DNA of 64,000 bases from positions 25,369 through 89,368 of the forward strand of contig VYDH01000038.1 of NCBI GenBank assembly GCA_009843525.1, read 5' to 3'. Source of the DNA: Acidimicrobiales bacterium. GTDB taxonomy: Bacteria; Actinomycetota; Acidimicrobiia; Acidimicrobiales; Poriferisodalaceae. The translations under genes and the position numbers were made by a program. Below are positions 26,558 to 37,459 of the stretch, piece after piece. The notes beneath the pieces were generated by a model that saw only the letters and a program-made list of their open reading frames with translations, did not search any database and was not told where the DNA came from. Numbering within the stretch: the stretch's first letter is position 1; each line of letters starts with the position of its first letter.

Positions 26558-27256
26558 TCACAGCACGTCGAGGCGCCGTGAAATGGCATCGGTGAGCGAC
26601 GGTGCAGCCTCCGTCGGCACGAAGTGCCCCACGCCGTCGAGAACCGTCAGCCGGGCGTCGGCGAGGATTCCACAAGCCCGCCGCGCTACGTCCACTGGTG
26701 CCGAATCGTCGTCACGGCCCCACACCAGTTCCACCGGCTGGGAGATCTCGCCGAGCTGAGCTTCATAGGTCTCGTTGACAACCGTCACGAGCACACCTCG
26801 CATGACTCCGGTCGCGCTCCGGTAGTCGGCGCTGCCGAAACGCTGCCGCATGCGTTCCATGGCCTCGTCGCCGAACAAGCCGCGCCGGTGCAGCGTGCGA
26901 GCCAGGCGGTAACGCAGGGCTGGCGGCGCTGTGGGACGGTCGGCTCGTCGAAGCAGCGGCACCCCGCACAGCACCAGCGCCGCGACAGCGTCTGGGAATC
27001 GCGTGGCCAGTTCGACCGCAACCCGCCCCCCGAAGCTGTGGCCGATCAGCACGACCCGCGGACCGCATTCGTCGAGCGCCGGACGGACCATCTCGGCATA
27101 GCCGGCGGCGCCGCACGGTGCTTCCGGCGCTGGGCTGGCGCCGAAACCGGGCAGGTCGAGGGCGATGGCGCCGGCGGTTCCTCGCGACTCGACAAGCCCG
27201 GTCAGGGCCATGTCGAAGTCGGTGTGGCTGCGGCCCCAGCCATGCAGCGCCAGCAC
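26558..27256 (-). CDS. Alpha/beta hydrolase
   Basis: A 232-residue alpha/beta-fold hydrolase. The HGWG oxyanion region sits at residues 4-7 and the nucleophile elbow GHSFGG at about 72-77. A late Asp (GRDDD) and His (GVGHFVP) complete the triad. It lies between leuA and the Mur ligase on the same strand. The GTG at 27256 has no good ribosome-binding site, and the frame is open upstream with family-like sequence. The true start may be a non-ATG codon further up that overlaps leuA. Substrate unknown. Confidence 0.75.
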   Translation of the reverse strand: MLALHGWGRSHTDFDMALTGLVESRGTAGAIALDLPGFGASPAPEAPCGAAGYAEMVRPALDECGPRVVLIGHSFGGRVAVELATRFPDAVAALVLCGVPLLRRADRPTAPPALRYRLARTLHRRGLFGDEAMERMRQRFGSADYRSATGVMRGVLVTVVNETYEAQLGEISQPVELVWGRDDDSAPVDVARRACGILADARLTVLDGVGHFVPTEAAPSLTDAISRRLDVL

Positions 27257-27321
27257 GTCGGCCGGCGGATCACCGACGCGGCTGCCGAACAGGCTGCCGC
27301 CGGCGAAACTCGAGAGCGGGC

Positions 27322-29196
<1,875 letters not shown>

Positions 29197-29197
<1 letters not shown>

Positions 29198-29259
29198 TAG
29201 GTAAGAAGGAGCAGTCCGGTAGCGGAAAGCAGTGCGGTGTGAGTCGAGACGCGAATCAC
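29197..29259 (-). CDS. leuL: leuA leader peptide
   Basis: A 20-codon ORF from GTG 29259 to TAG. It carries two adjacent Leu codons (positions 10-11) and four consecutive Leu codons CTG CTC CTT CTT at positions 16-19, just before Thr and the stop. CTT is a low-use Leu codon in DNA of this composition, which would sharpen sensing of leucyl-tRNA. It is followed at once by a stable hairpin and then an intrinsic terminator ahead of leuA, the hallmark of attenuation by a leader peptide. The ribosome-binding site before the GTG is weak, so the exact start is less sure than the Leu run and stop. Confidence 0.7.
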
Positions 29260-29397
29260 GCAGAAGATGCTACCAGCCAGGTTCCAGAGCCAGTAGTGCG
29301 CCCGCTGCGGAGGCGGCAGGACCCTCTGCGACCAGCGATCCGGCAGGTCGCAACGTCGCCGAGTCCCCTGCCGCCTCCGCAGCTCCCGCAGCTGTGC

Positions 29398-31500
29398 TCA
29401 GCCGCGGCGGTCAGCGTGCAGGGTCAGCATCGAATGGTGCAGATCGGTGCCGCAGTGCTTGGTCCACTCGCCGTCGCTGCCGAGCTCCCACCGTGCAATG
29501 CCGTCGTCGAGGTACATGTCGGTGAGATCCACAAGCTCGCTAATGAGCGCAGGCGCCTCCACGGGCGCCAGTGCCTCGACGCGGTAGCGCAGGTTGCGCG
29601 GCATGGCGTCGGCCGAGCCCAGCAGGATCGTGTAGCCCCGGTCGCGATTGCCGAACCGGTACACCCGGCTGTGCTCCAGGAAGCGGCCCACGATGCTGCG
29701 CACCGAGATGTTCTCGCTCATGCCGGCGATGCCGGGGACCAGACAGCAGATGCCTCGCACGACGAGGTCGATGCGGCACCCCTGCTGTGACGCCTCATAG
29801 AGGGCGTCGATCACCTCGCTGTCGACGATGGCATTCATCTTCATGAAGATGTGGCCGTCGGGCTCGGCGGCCTCGGCTGCAATGTGCTTGACCAACGACT
29901 GGCCGAGGCTGTGCGGCGCCACGGCCAGCTTGCGGTAGTCGGTCTTGCGGCTGTAGCCGGTGAGCGAGTTGAACAGTGCGGCCACGTCGGCTGCAAAGTC
30001 CCTGTCGGCAGTGAGCAGGCCGAAGTCCTCGTAGATGCGGGCCGTGTCGGCGTTGAAGTTGCCGGTGCCGACGAAGCAGTAGTGGGCGATTCCCCGGGGC
30101 TCACGCCTCACCACCATCGCGAGCTTGCAGTGGGTCTTCAGACCCACGACGCCGTAGGCCACATGCACGCCCGCGCGCTCCAGGATGCGTGCCCACTCGA
30201 TGTTGGCGTGCTCGTCGAAGCGGGCCTTCAACTCGACGACCACCACGACCTGCTTGCCGCGCTCGGCAGCCCGGATGAGCGAATCGACGAGTCGAGTCCG
30301 CTCCGAGGTCCGGTACATGGTCAGCTTGATGGCGAGCACGTCTGGATCGTCGGCGGCTTGGCGAATGAACGCATCGAGACTGGTCGTGAACGACTCGTAG
30401 GGCAGGTGCACCAAGACGTCCTGGCGCTTGAGGACATCGAAGAAGTCGACGCCGGTCTCGGACTCCTCTACGGCTCCCCGCCGGTCCCCGGTACCACTGG
30501 CGAGCAGCGCACCGGCCTCGGTGGTTGCCCGCAGAGGCAGCGGCGTCCTCGGGCTGTGGGGCGGTGTCTTGAGATCGTCGCGGTCGATGCGGTACAGCTC
30601 GAACAGATCTGACAGGCCGAGCAGTCCGGCAGACGTGTACACGTCGTCGTGGGTCAGCTTCAGCTCTCGGGTCAGCATGTCCAGCGCGTCGTCGCCCAGG
30701 TCGGGCGCAGCCTCGAGTCGCACGGCACCGCCGAAGCGCCGCTGCCGCAACTCGAGCTCCATGTGCTTGAGCAGGTCATCGGTCTCGGTGTCGTCGATGT
30801 CGAGATCCGCGTCGCGGGTGACCCTGAACGTGCTGTGGCTCAGCAGCTTCACGCCCGGGAACAGGTCTCCCAGGTGCCCGGCGATGACCGATTCCAGCGT
30901 GATGAAGCGGTTCTCGTCGGGCAGGGCCAGAAAGCGCGGCAGGATCGGCGGCACCTTGACCCGGGCGAATGACGGCCCGCTGCGCGAGTGCTCGACGAAC
31001 ACGGCGAGGTTCAGCGACAGGTCCGAGATGTAGGGAAAGGGGTGAGCCGGATCCACTGCGAGCGGGGTCAGTACCGGGAACACCTGCTCGCTGAAGAGCT
31101 CGGCTATCCATGCGCGGCTCGTGGCATCGAGATCGTCGACCCCGACGAAAGAAATCCCTTCTGCAGCGAGCGCCGGCCGCAGCTCGTCTTCGAACAGCGA
31201 CGAAGCATCACCGAGCTGCACGGCCGCGGCCGCCCGGATCCCCTTGAGCTGCTCTCGCGGGGTCAGGCCGTCCGCGCCGGCCTGGCGAACCCCGGCTTCG
31301 ATGGAGTCGAGCACGGTGGGCACCCGCACCTGGAAGAACTCGTCGAGATTCGACGCGTGGATGGCCACGAACCTGATGCGCTCGAGAAGCGGCAACTCTC
31401 GATCACGCGCGAGTGCCAGGACGCGATGGTTGAAGTCCAGCCAAGACAACTCTCGATTGAGGTAGCGCTTGGATGATCGGGCCCCGTTGGCGGCGGACAT
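29398..31500 (-). CDS. ppk1: Polyphosphate kinase 1
   Basis: A 700-residue PPK1 that reversibly polymerises ATP gamma-phosphate into polyphosphate at the membrane. The N-terminal YLNRELSWLDFNHRVL and NLDEFFQVRV blocks, the phosphohistidine region VGLKTHCKLA (His at about residue 455) and GTGNFNADTARIYEDFGL are all intact. The length matches the family. It is upstream of leuA on the same strand, but the leader elements make separate transcription of leuA likely. Confidence 0.95.
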   Translation of the reverse strand: MSAANGARSSKRYLNRELSWLDFNHRVLALARDRELPLLERIRFVAIHASNLDEFFQVRVPTVLDSIEAGVRQAGADGLTPREQLKGIRAAAAVQLGDASSLFEDELRPALAAEGISFVGVDDLDATSRAWIAELFSEQVFPVLTPLAVDPAHPFPYISDLSLNLAVFVEHSRSGPSFARVKVPPILPRFLALPDENRFITLESVIAGHLGDLFPGVKLLSHSTFRVTRDADLDIDDTETDDLLKHMELELRQRRFGGAVRLEAAPDLGDDALDMLTRELKLTHDDVYTSAGLLGLSDLFELYRIDRDDLKTPPHSPRTPLPLRATTEAGALLASGTGDRRGAVEESETGVDFFDVLKRQDVLVHLPYESFTTSLDAFIRQAADDPDVLAIKLTMYRTSERTRLVDSLIRAAERGKQVVVVVELKARFDEHANIEWARILERAGVHVAYGVVGLKTHCKLAMVVRREPRGIAHYCFVGTGNFNADTARIYEDFGLLTADRDFAADVAALFNSLTGYSRKTDYRKLAVAPHSLGQSLVKHIAAEAAEPDGHIFMKMNAIVDSEVIDALYEASQQGCRIDLVVRGICCLVPGIAGMSENISVRSIVGRFLEHSRVYRFGNRDRGYTILLGSADAMPRNLRYRVEALAPVEAPALISELVDLTDMYLDDGIARWELGSDGEWTKHCGTDLHHSMLTLHADRRG

Positions 31501-31660
31501 GACGGCTCAAGCCCCTGTGCGGTCAATGCAAGGCACCATGGGGCGAAGCACCCTGCGCCCGTGAGAGTACGCAATCGACGTCACTGTCCACAAGGGGGCG
31601 GCCAAGTCCAGCAAGCTCGCCGCTAATTGCAGGCGGGGCTTGTGGACAACATGTGAGCAT

Positions 31661-31689
31661 CGGGCAGGCGTCGTGTGGACGCCTGCCCG
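31661..31689 (-). terminator. Hairpin downstream of thiolase-like gene
   Basis: A perfect 12-bp stem, CGGGCAGGCGTC with GACGCCTGCCCG, and a 5-nt loop. It lies 10 bp past the stop of the gene ending at 31699. There is no T-run, so it is called a terminator on position and stability only. Confidence 0.6.
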
Positions 31690-31698
31690 CGCCCGCGC

Positions 31699-33177
31699 TC
31701 AGGCCGGTGCGAACTCGAAGGCGTCGCTGACGACTACCTCGGTGCCGATGAACTCGGTCTGGGTCATCTCGTCCATGAGCGCTGGATCAGTGCTGCGAGC
31801 CCACTGCCGCCCGTTCGGCGTTCGCACCGCCGCCAAGGCCACTTCGGGCGCCTCCCGGCCGTGCATGACGGTGTACGCCTCGACGGTGGCGTCGCCGCTG
31901 TAGCCGTCATCCAACTCGACCGACGGGAACTGGTCGATTTCATGCTGGCAGTCTTCGTGGCGGAAGCCGCCGGAGGGCGGCGAGGTCGAGTAGATGCCGA
32001 ACGCATGCTTGGTGAGGTAGCCGCCGTTCGCCGAGCACAGCCCGATGCTGCCTGGGTTCTCGCGCAGTGTGTTGGCCATCGTGGCGATGGAGTGGGTGAC
32101 GTAGTTGTTGAGCGGCCCGCCGGCGAAGGTGAGCCCGCCGGTGAGCGTCAGCTCGCGCTCGAGTCCGAGGCCCAGCTCGGTGGCAGAGATCTGCACCGCA
32201 GAGGGGAAGCACGAGTACAGGTCGACGTAGTCGATGTCGTCGACGTCCACGCCTGCCAGCTCCATCGCCCGTCGGCCCGCCACTCGGATGGCGGGGGAGC
32301 TGTGCAGATCGCCCCGGTTGGACACGAAGTCGGTGTCGCGCCCGTCTGTGCCGGCATGGGGAAACACCCAGCGGTCGGTGGGCACCCGAGCGGCCGTCGC
32401 CGCCTCTGCGGAGCACACGATGAGCGCAGCGGCCAAGTCGAGGTCCCAGTTGGAATTCATCGACTTCGTGTAGGGGAAGCCGACGAGCCGGTTGCTGGGG
32501 CTCGGGTTGCGGATCTCCTCTGCCGTCATGGGCGTTCGTACCCATGAGTACGGGTTGGCCACCGCTGCCTGGTTGAACTTCTCCCACATCGCGGAAACGC
32601 GGTCGCGGTGGCCGTCCATCGACTCGCCTCGCGACGCCCGGAAGGCCGACTCGAAGACCGGGTAGAGGCAGATTGGGTCCCTCAGGCCGCGTTCGGTCTC
32701 CACATCGTTGTTCATCACGACGTCCTTGCCGAGATACTCGTCAGGCCACACATCGGTCTGGTCGGTGTAGGGAATGCGCTGGTTTGCCCGACGCGCCCGG
32801 CGTCGACTCCAGATGCCTTCCGCTCCGGCGATCAGCACGATGTCGGCCTCGCCGGCGCCGATGCGCTGGCAGGCTTCATTCACGAGCGACTGCGGCGTGT
32901 TGCCGCCGTCGGTGGAGAGCCCGGTCGTGCCGGCGGCCCCGAAGCGTTCGTTCAGCAACGCGGCCGGGTCGGAATAAGGCCAGGCACCCTTTACGACCCA
33001 GGTGTGCGTGGCGCGGCTGGTCAGTGCCGGTGCGCCAGCATCTTGCGCAGCCGCGGCCAGTGCCTCGGCCATCATGGCGATCGGTTCGAGCGCGTCGACC
33101 GGAACCTCGGGGCGCTGCTTGAACTGTCCAGCGCCCACAAGAACGGGGGTGCGGGGATCGATCTGGCTGTTCGTCAT
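31699..33177 (-). CDS. Thiolase-superfamily (acetyl-CoA acetyltransferase / SCP2-like) protein lacking the usual nucleophile
   Basis: A 492-residue thiolase-like protein. The N-terminal VLVGAGQFKQRP and the VNEACQRIGAGEADIVLIAGAE helix are typical. The nucleophile loop, NCxSG in active thiolases, reads GGNTPQS (91-97), so the reactive Cys appears replaced. The later His (NNYVTHSIATM) and Cys/Gly block (GLCSANGGYLTKHAFG) remain. It may bind or cleave acyl-CoA (sterol or fatty acid side chains) by another mechanism, or need a partner. It is monocistronic and divergent from the J-domain gene across 158 bp. Confidence 0.75.
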   Translation of the reverse strand: MTNSQIDPRTPVLVGAGQFKQRPEVPVDALEPIAMMAEALAAAAQDAGAPALTSRATHTWVVKGAWPYSDPAALLNERFGAAGTTGLSTDGGNTPQSLVNEACQRIGAGEADIVLIAGAEGIWSRRRARRANQRIPYTDQTDVWPDEYLGKDVVMNNDVETERGLRDPICLYPVFESAFRASRGESMDGHRDRVSAMWEKFNQAAVANPYSWVRTPMTAEEIRNPSPSNRLVGFPYTKSMNSNWDLDLAAALIVCSAEAATAARVPTDRWVFPHAGTDGRDTDFVSNRGDLHSSPAIRVAGRRAMELAGVDVDDIDYVDLYSCFPSAVQISATELGLGLERELTLTGGLTFAGGPLNNYVTHSIATMANTLRENPGSIGLCSANGGYLTKHAFGIYSTSPPSGGFRHEDCQHEIDQFPSVELDDGYSGDATVEAYTVMHGREAPEVALAAVRTPNGRQWARSTDPALMDEMTQTEFIGTEVVVSDAFEFAPA

Positions 33178-33335
33178 GGCGATGCGACCTCATGGTCGGG
33201 AACTGCGGGGTGAACGGGACGCGACGTTAGCGAACAGTGTTCTGGCGAGGCCGGGTTGACAGGCGCGCGCAGGAATCCCGGTCAGCGGCGTAGCGCTCGA
33301 CGAGCGGAAGTAGCGTCACCGATGGGAGGCCACCG

Positions 33336-34070
33336 GTGGCCCAACTGCCCGATCATTACGCGACGCTGGGAGTACGCCCGGACGCCGACACCGCCGCGAT
33401 ACGGCGAGCGTGGATCCGAGCGGCGCGGGCCAATCATCCCGATCAGCGCGGCGATGTCACAGAGGCCCAGAGCGAGCGTTCCGACAGCCGGATGCGGTCC
33501 GTGAACGAAGCGTGGCGCGTGCTCGGTTCCGCCGACTCGCGCCGCTCCTACGACGAGGAGCGCGCTGCCGCAGCGCCGCGGCCGTCCGAACCTTCGCCCC
33601 CAGCGAGCCCGGCCGAGCGCGCGGCAGCTGGCGGCGCCAGTCACGACGAGCCCAGCGACCCGTGGTTTGACGGCGGCGCCACCACCGTTGAGCCTGGCGG
33701 TCCAGGCGGCTTCGTGGTCCGGCACCGCAGTGCGGCGCTGGTGGTGCGGGTGCTGCCGTGGCTGGCGATCGCTGTGGTGGGCCTGGTGATATTCGTGGCC
33801 AGCGCGTATATGACCGCCAGCGACAACGTGGACCAATCGAGGGTTGCTGCGCTTGAGGTGGGAGAGTGCTTCTGGTTTGATCCCGATGGCACGCTGTTCA
33901 CGGTCGCGTGCGATTGGCCGCAAACCGACGGTGTGCTTGATGAGATCATCACAACGTCCGCCAGCGACCGCTGCCGTCATCCTGATGCTGCCGCGCACCC
34001 AGCCCCGATCGCTGGCCGCCGCCTCTGCCTGGTGCCCGTAGACCGCTGGGAGCCGCCTGCTGCGGAGTAG
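33336..34070 (+). CDS. J-domain membrane protein
   Basis: A 244-residue protein starting at GTG 33336 behind a GGGAGG site. Residues 5-75 are a J domain with the HPD tripeptide at 34-36, so it should stimulate an Hsp70 (DnaK) in the cytoplasm. A Pro/Ala-rich linker follows. One transmembrane segment (VLPWLAIAVVGLVIFVASAYM, about residues 137-157) precedes an extracytoplasmic domain with four Cys (GECFWF, VACDW, DRCRHP, RLCLVP). That tail resembles small actinobacterial domains with a GxC...C pattern. There is no Gly/Phe or zinc-finger region, so it is not DnaJ itself. A localised co-chaperone role is inferred. Confidence 0.8.
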   Translation: MAQLPDHYATLGVRPDADTAAIRRAWIRAARANHPDQRGDVTEAQSERSDSRMRSVNEAWRVLGSADSRRSYDEERAAAAPRPSEPSPPASPAERAAAGGASHDEPSDPWFDGGATTVEPGGPGGFVVRHRSAALVVRVLPWLAIAVVGLVIFVASAYMTASDNVDQSRVAALEVGECFWFDPDGTLFTVACDWPQTDGVLDEIITTSASDRCRHPDAAAHPAPIAGRRLCLVPVDRWEPPAAE

Positions 34071-34076
34071 TTGCTG

Positions 34077-34922
34077 TCAGCCGCGCTCGGTGAGCATGAG
34101 ACGCACGCCCAGGTTGTGCTCTGGCGGCACGATGAACATCGCGTCCTGGTGCTCGCCGGCGCCGCACACGCCGACTCGTTGCGCGCCGGGGACGAGGCCG
34201 GGGTCGTCGAGCTGGAAGTGCAAGAGCTGCAGGCGGCCGGGCCGGTTGCCCATCCAGTGGGCCAAGTTGGCGTCGGTTGGCTGGATGAGCTTCAGGTTCC
34301 ACGGGCCCGAGCGCAGGTCCACTCCGGTTCCGATATTGGGGTCTTTCCATTCGTCGGTCTGCACCATGCCCAGCGGTCCTCGGAACAGCGCGGCTGCAGC
34401 TTGTACATCGGACGTCAAGTGGACCACGGTCGCCAGCGACGTGGGCCGCCCGTGGCGAGTGGGCGGCAATGGCGGGGCGTCGTCCCAGCCATCGCCGCCC
34501 GCCCAAGCGATCTGGATGACCATTCCCCAGCTGTCCTTGGGGTGGAGGAACGCTTCCTTCCACAGCGGGTTCTCTTCGTTGACTCCGATGACGTTGTAGC
34601 CGGCGTCGCCGAGCGCTCCGACGGTGTCGGCGAAGTCGGGCGTCTTGAAGGTGAAGTGGTGCGGGCCGGGGCCGTTGCGGGCGAGGAAGCGGTGCAGGAA
34701 ATCGCTGCCGGGGTGCTCCAGCGGCTCGAGGATCTCGACCCGCGCGCCGCCGCCGAACGCCACTTGGCAGAAGTAGAAGTCGTCGCCCGCCTGCGAGGCC
34801 GGGTCGTTGTCGGGACCGCCGATCCAGCGGCCGCCCAGGTCGCGGCTGTAGCGGATCACGTTGTCCCAAGCGCGTTCGCTGACAACAGCGACATGATCCA
34901 TCACGAGCTTGTCCGTCGGCAT
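34077..34922 (-). CDS. VOC-superfamily (glyoxalase/dioxygenase-like) protein
   Basis: A 281-residue protein with two vicinal-oxygen-chelate modules: MDHVAVVSERAWDNV with GPHHFTFKTPD in the first, and TVVHLTSDVQ with LLHFQLDD in the second. Candidate metal ligands His and Glu (VEILEP) are present. Members include glyoxalases, epimerases and extradiol dioxygenases; I cannot choose. It is the last gene after a sulfatase on the same strand. The ATG at 34922 starts just before the conserved part; ATG 34961 is a possible longer start. Confidence 0.75.
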   Translation of the reverse strand: MPTDKLVMDHVAVVSERAWDNVIRYSRDLGGRWIGGPDNDPASQAGDDFYFCQVAFGGGARVEILEPLEHPGSDFLHRFLARNGPGPHHFTFKTPDFADTVGALGDAGYNVIGVNEENPLWKEAFLHPKDSWGMVIQIAWAGGDGWDDAPPLPPTRHGRPTSLATVVHLTSDVQAAAALFRGPLGMVQTDEWKDPNIGTGVDLRSGPWNLKLIQPTDANLAHWMGNRPGRLQLLHFQLDDPGLVPGAQRVGVCGAGEHQDAMFIVPPEHNLGVRLMLTERG

Positions 34923-34998
34923 AGCGCCGCAGGCTATGGGAGCGATAGGGCGCGTGGGCATGCCACGCGGACCGGACCGCCGAGGGGCCGTGCCGGGG

Positions 34999-36633
34999 CT
35001 ACCAGGACAGGCTGCCGGAGTCGGCGCGTGAGGGGGCGCGTGTGGCCCCGTTGACGGCCATCGGCATGCCGCGGGCGAGGTCGTCGGCTTCCATCATCGC
35101 CTCGACGAGGCGTTCATACATCTCGGCGCGGCGCGCTGGGTCGCTGCGTCCGAGCGGGGCGACCTCGTCGGGGTCAGCCACAGTGTCGAACAGCTGCTCC
35201 TCGCCGCTGCTGTGACGCGTGAGGCGCATGTCGTCGGTCACCAGCGAGCGGGTCTTCGCGGGCAACCGAGCCTTGGTGACCAGCGCGCCAGGGAAGTCGT
35301 CCTCGATGAGCACCTCCTCGCGCACGGCAGCCGACGCGTCATCGAGCACCGGTGCCAAGCTGCGTCCGCTCATGCCCTCGAAGGGCGTCACGTCGGCGAG
35401 TTCCATCAGCGTCGGCCCGAGGTCGATACTGCCCGCCAGCGACCTGGTGCGGCCTGGCTTGCGCCGGGGATCAACGATCACCATCGGCACTGCCAGCGTG
35501 CCCCGGTAGTGCATATAGCCCTTCAGCATCAGGCCGTGATCGCCCATCATGTCGCCGTGATCGGCGGTGAACACGATGATCGTGTTGTCGGTCTGGCCCA
35601 GCCGATCGAGCGCTGCGAGCATCCTGCCGACACGGTCGTCGATCAGCTCGATCATGCCGTAGGTGGCAGCGATCGCCTCGCGCAGCAGGTCGTGGTCGCC
35701 CGCCACGCCGCACGGCGCCACCCAGTGGCGCTGATCGCGGGGGTGAATTCTGTGGATGGCCTGCAAGTAGCGCGGGGCGCGGTCCATCGGGTCGTCGACT
35801 GATGCGGGCAGCTCCATGTCTTCGGGCCGGTGCCGTCCAAACCACTCGCCGGGCGGGGACATCGGGTGGTGCGGGTCGGGGAACGAGGCCCACGCCAGCC
35901 ACGGCTCGCCCGCGCTCACGGCGTCGGTGATGAAGGCGATGGTGCGGTCGGCCACGAACGAACTGGAGTGCAGCTCTGGGTCGTAGGGCGGCTCGTAAAC
36001 CTGCCACCAGCGATCCGACCTGCGGCGGAACGGCGACTCGGCGGACAGCGGTGTGTACAGGTCTTCCATGCGTCCGCCGCGGTCCAGTGCCCACAGCAGG
36101 TGATGCCCGCTGGCACGTGCGCCGTGGTCGATCGCGAGCTCGACATGGGAGAACCCGTAGAAGCTGTCGGGGAACTCGGGGGCGCCGGTCAGATAGCGAT
36201 CGGCGTTTTCGAGGGTGTCCCAGCCCTTCGGCCAGTACTCGTCGACCGGTCCGCCTGCCAGATCAGACGGGATCACTGCATTGCGGGACATGCCGTGCTG
36301 CAGATGCGACTTGCCGACGAGCGCTGTGCGGTAGCCCGCATGCTGGAACTGGCGGACGTGGGTATTGGCGCCGGGCTCGAGTGAGCGGTCGTTGAACACC
36401 ACACCATGCGAGCTGGGCATGCGTCCAGTCATGATCGTGGAGCGGTTCGGCATGCACACCGGGTTGGCAACCCACGCGTTGTCGAAGACCATGCCTCGCG
36501 CCGCCAGCGAATCGAGGTGTGGCGTGCGCACCACGTCGTTGCCGGCAAACCCGACATGATCGGCTCGCTGCTGGTCGGTGATGATGAACAGCACATTGGG
36601 CTGCGCTGCAGCGCCGTTCGCGGCAGCGGTCAT
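34999..36633 (-). CDS. Sulfatase (alkaline-phosphatase superfamily)
   Basis: A 544-residue sulfatase, cytoplasmic by the absence of a signal peptide. The metal site starts with NVLFIITDQQRADH. The formylglycine loop CMPNRSTIMTGR (around residue 60) keeps the CxPxR core needed for Cys conversion by a formylglycine-generating enzyme not seen here. HGDMMGDHGL carries further metal ligands. It hydrolyses a sulfate ester of unknown identity. It sits in a four-gene minus-strand run with an SDR, an F420-type oxidoreductase and a VOC protein, which suggests breakdown of a sulfated organic compound. Confidence 0.85.
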   Translation of the reverse strand: MTAAANGAAAQPNVLFIITDQQRADHVGFAGNDVVRTPHLDSLAARGMVFDNAWVANPVCMPNRSTIMTGRMPSSHGVVFNDRSLEPGANTHVRQFQHAGYRTALVGKSHLQHGMSRNAVIPSDLAGGPVDEYWPKGWDTLENADRYLTGAPEFPDSFYGFSHVELAIDHGARASGHHLLWALDRGGRMEDLYTPLSAESPFRRRSDRWWQVYEPPYDPELHSSSFVADRTIAFITDAVSAGEPWLAWASFPDPHHPMSPPGEWFGRHRPEDMELPASVDDPMDRAPRYLQAIHRIHPRDQRHWVAPCGVAGDHDLLREAIAATYGMIELIDDRVGRMLAALDRLGQTDNTIIVFTADHGDMMGDHGLMLKGYMHYRGTLAVPMVIVDPRRKPGRTRSLAGSIDLGPTLMELADVTPFEGMSGRSLAPVLDDASAAVREEVLIEDDFPGALVTKARLPAKTRSLVTDDMRLTRHSSGEEQLFDTVADPDEVAPLGRSDPARRAEMYERLVEAMMEADDLARGMPMAVNGATRAPSRADSGSLSW

Positions 36634-36687
36634 GGCGATCTCCCGTCGATGGTGTGGCGGTGAGGTAGCTGGGGCCGGCGGGGCGGC

Positions 36688-37446
36688 TCAGCCGAAATTC
36701 ATGGCGGCCGGGTTGCCGCCGTCGACCACCACGGTTTGGCCGGTGATGGACTCGGCTTCGCACAGCATCACGGTGGCGTTGGCGATGTCGATCGGGCTGC
36801 CCACCTGGCCGAGCAGCGATGCCCGTCGGGCGCCTTCGGAGATCTCGTCAGGCAGGCGTGCCGCCATGCGGGTGCCTTCCACGAGGCCCGGCGCCACGCA
36901 GTTGACGGTGACTGCCGGGGACATGGCTACGGCCAGACAGTGGGTGAGATGAATGAGTGCCGCCTTCGAGCAGCTGTACGCGATGCTGCTCGATCCAGGC
37001 AGTAGACCGCCCACCGAGGCGATGTTCACGACTCGTCCGCCGCCATCGGCTCCCAGCAGCTCGGCCAGTGCTCGTGTCAGCAGGTACGGCCCGCGCAGAT
37101 TGGTTTCCTGCACCCGGTCCCAGGTGGCCGAGTCCAGCGTTTCGAGATTCCGGAAGGGAATGCCGATGTTCCACGCAGCGTTGTTGACCAGCACGTCGCA
37201 GCGCCCGCCTTCGGCGATCGCAGCAGCGGCTGTGTTGATCGAGGCCTCGTCGCGTTGGTCGAGCTGCAGGATGCTGGCCTCACGTCCCGCCGCACGCACC
37301 AGCCCGGCGCTGGTCTCGGCCCGTTCTTGATCGCCCACGTAGGTCACTATCACGTCGGCGCCGGCCGCGGCCAGCGCTTCGCAGATGGCCCGTCCGATAT
37401 CGCCCGACCCGCCGGTGACCACCGACAGCTTGCCTGTCAAGTCCAT
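36688..37446 (-). CDS. Short-chain dehydrogenase/reductase
   Basis: A 252-residue classical SDR. The cofactor motif VTGGSGDIGRAI (TGxxxGxG, residues 10-21), NNAAWNIG and the catalytic Ser and YSCSK (Tyr-x-x-x-Lys, about 152-156) are present. The C-terminal DGG.. end is typical. It oxidises or reduces a hydroxy/keto group with NAD(P). It follows the luciferase-like oxidoreductase by 13 nt and precedes the sulfatase by 54 nt, so it is probably in the same operon. Confidence 0.9.
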   Translation of the reverse strand: MDLTGKLSVVTGGSGDIGRAICEALAAAGADVIVTYVGDQERAETSAGLVRAAGREASILQLDQRDEASINTAAAAIAEGGRCDVLVNNAAWNIGIPFRNLETLDSATWDRVQETNLRGPYLLTRALAELLGADGGGRVVNIASVGGLLPGSSSIAYSCSKAALIHLTHCLAVAMSPAVTVNCVAPGLVEGTRMAARLPDEISEGARRASLLGQVGSPIDIANATVMLCEAESITGQTVVVDGGNPAAMNFG

Positions 37447-37459
37447 GATTCGCTGCCTC

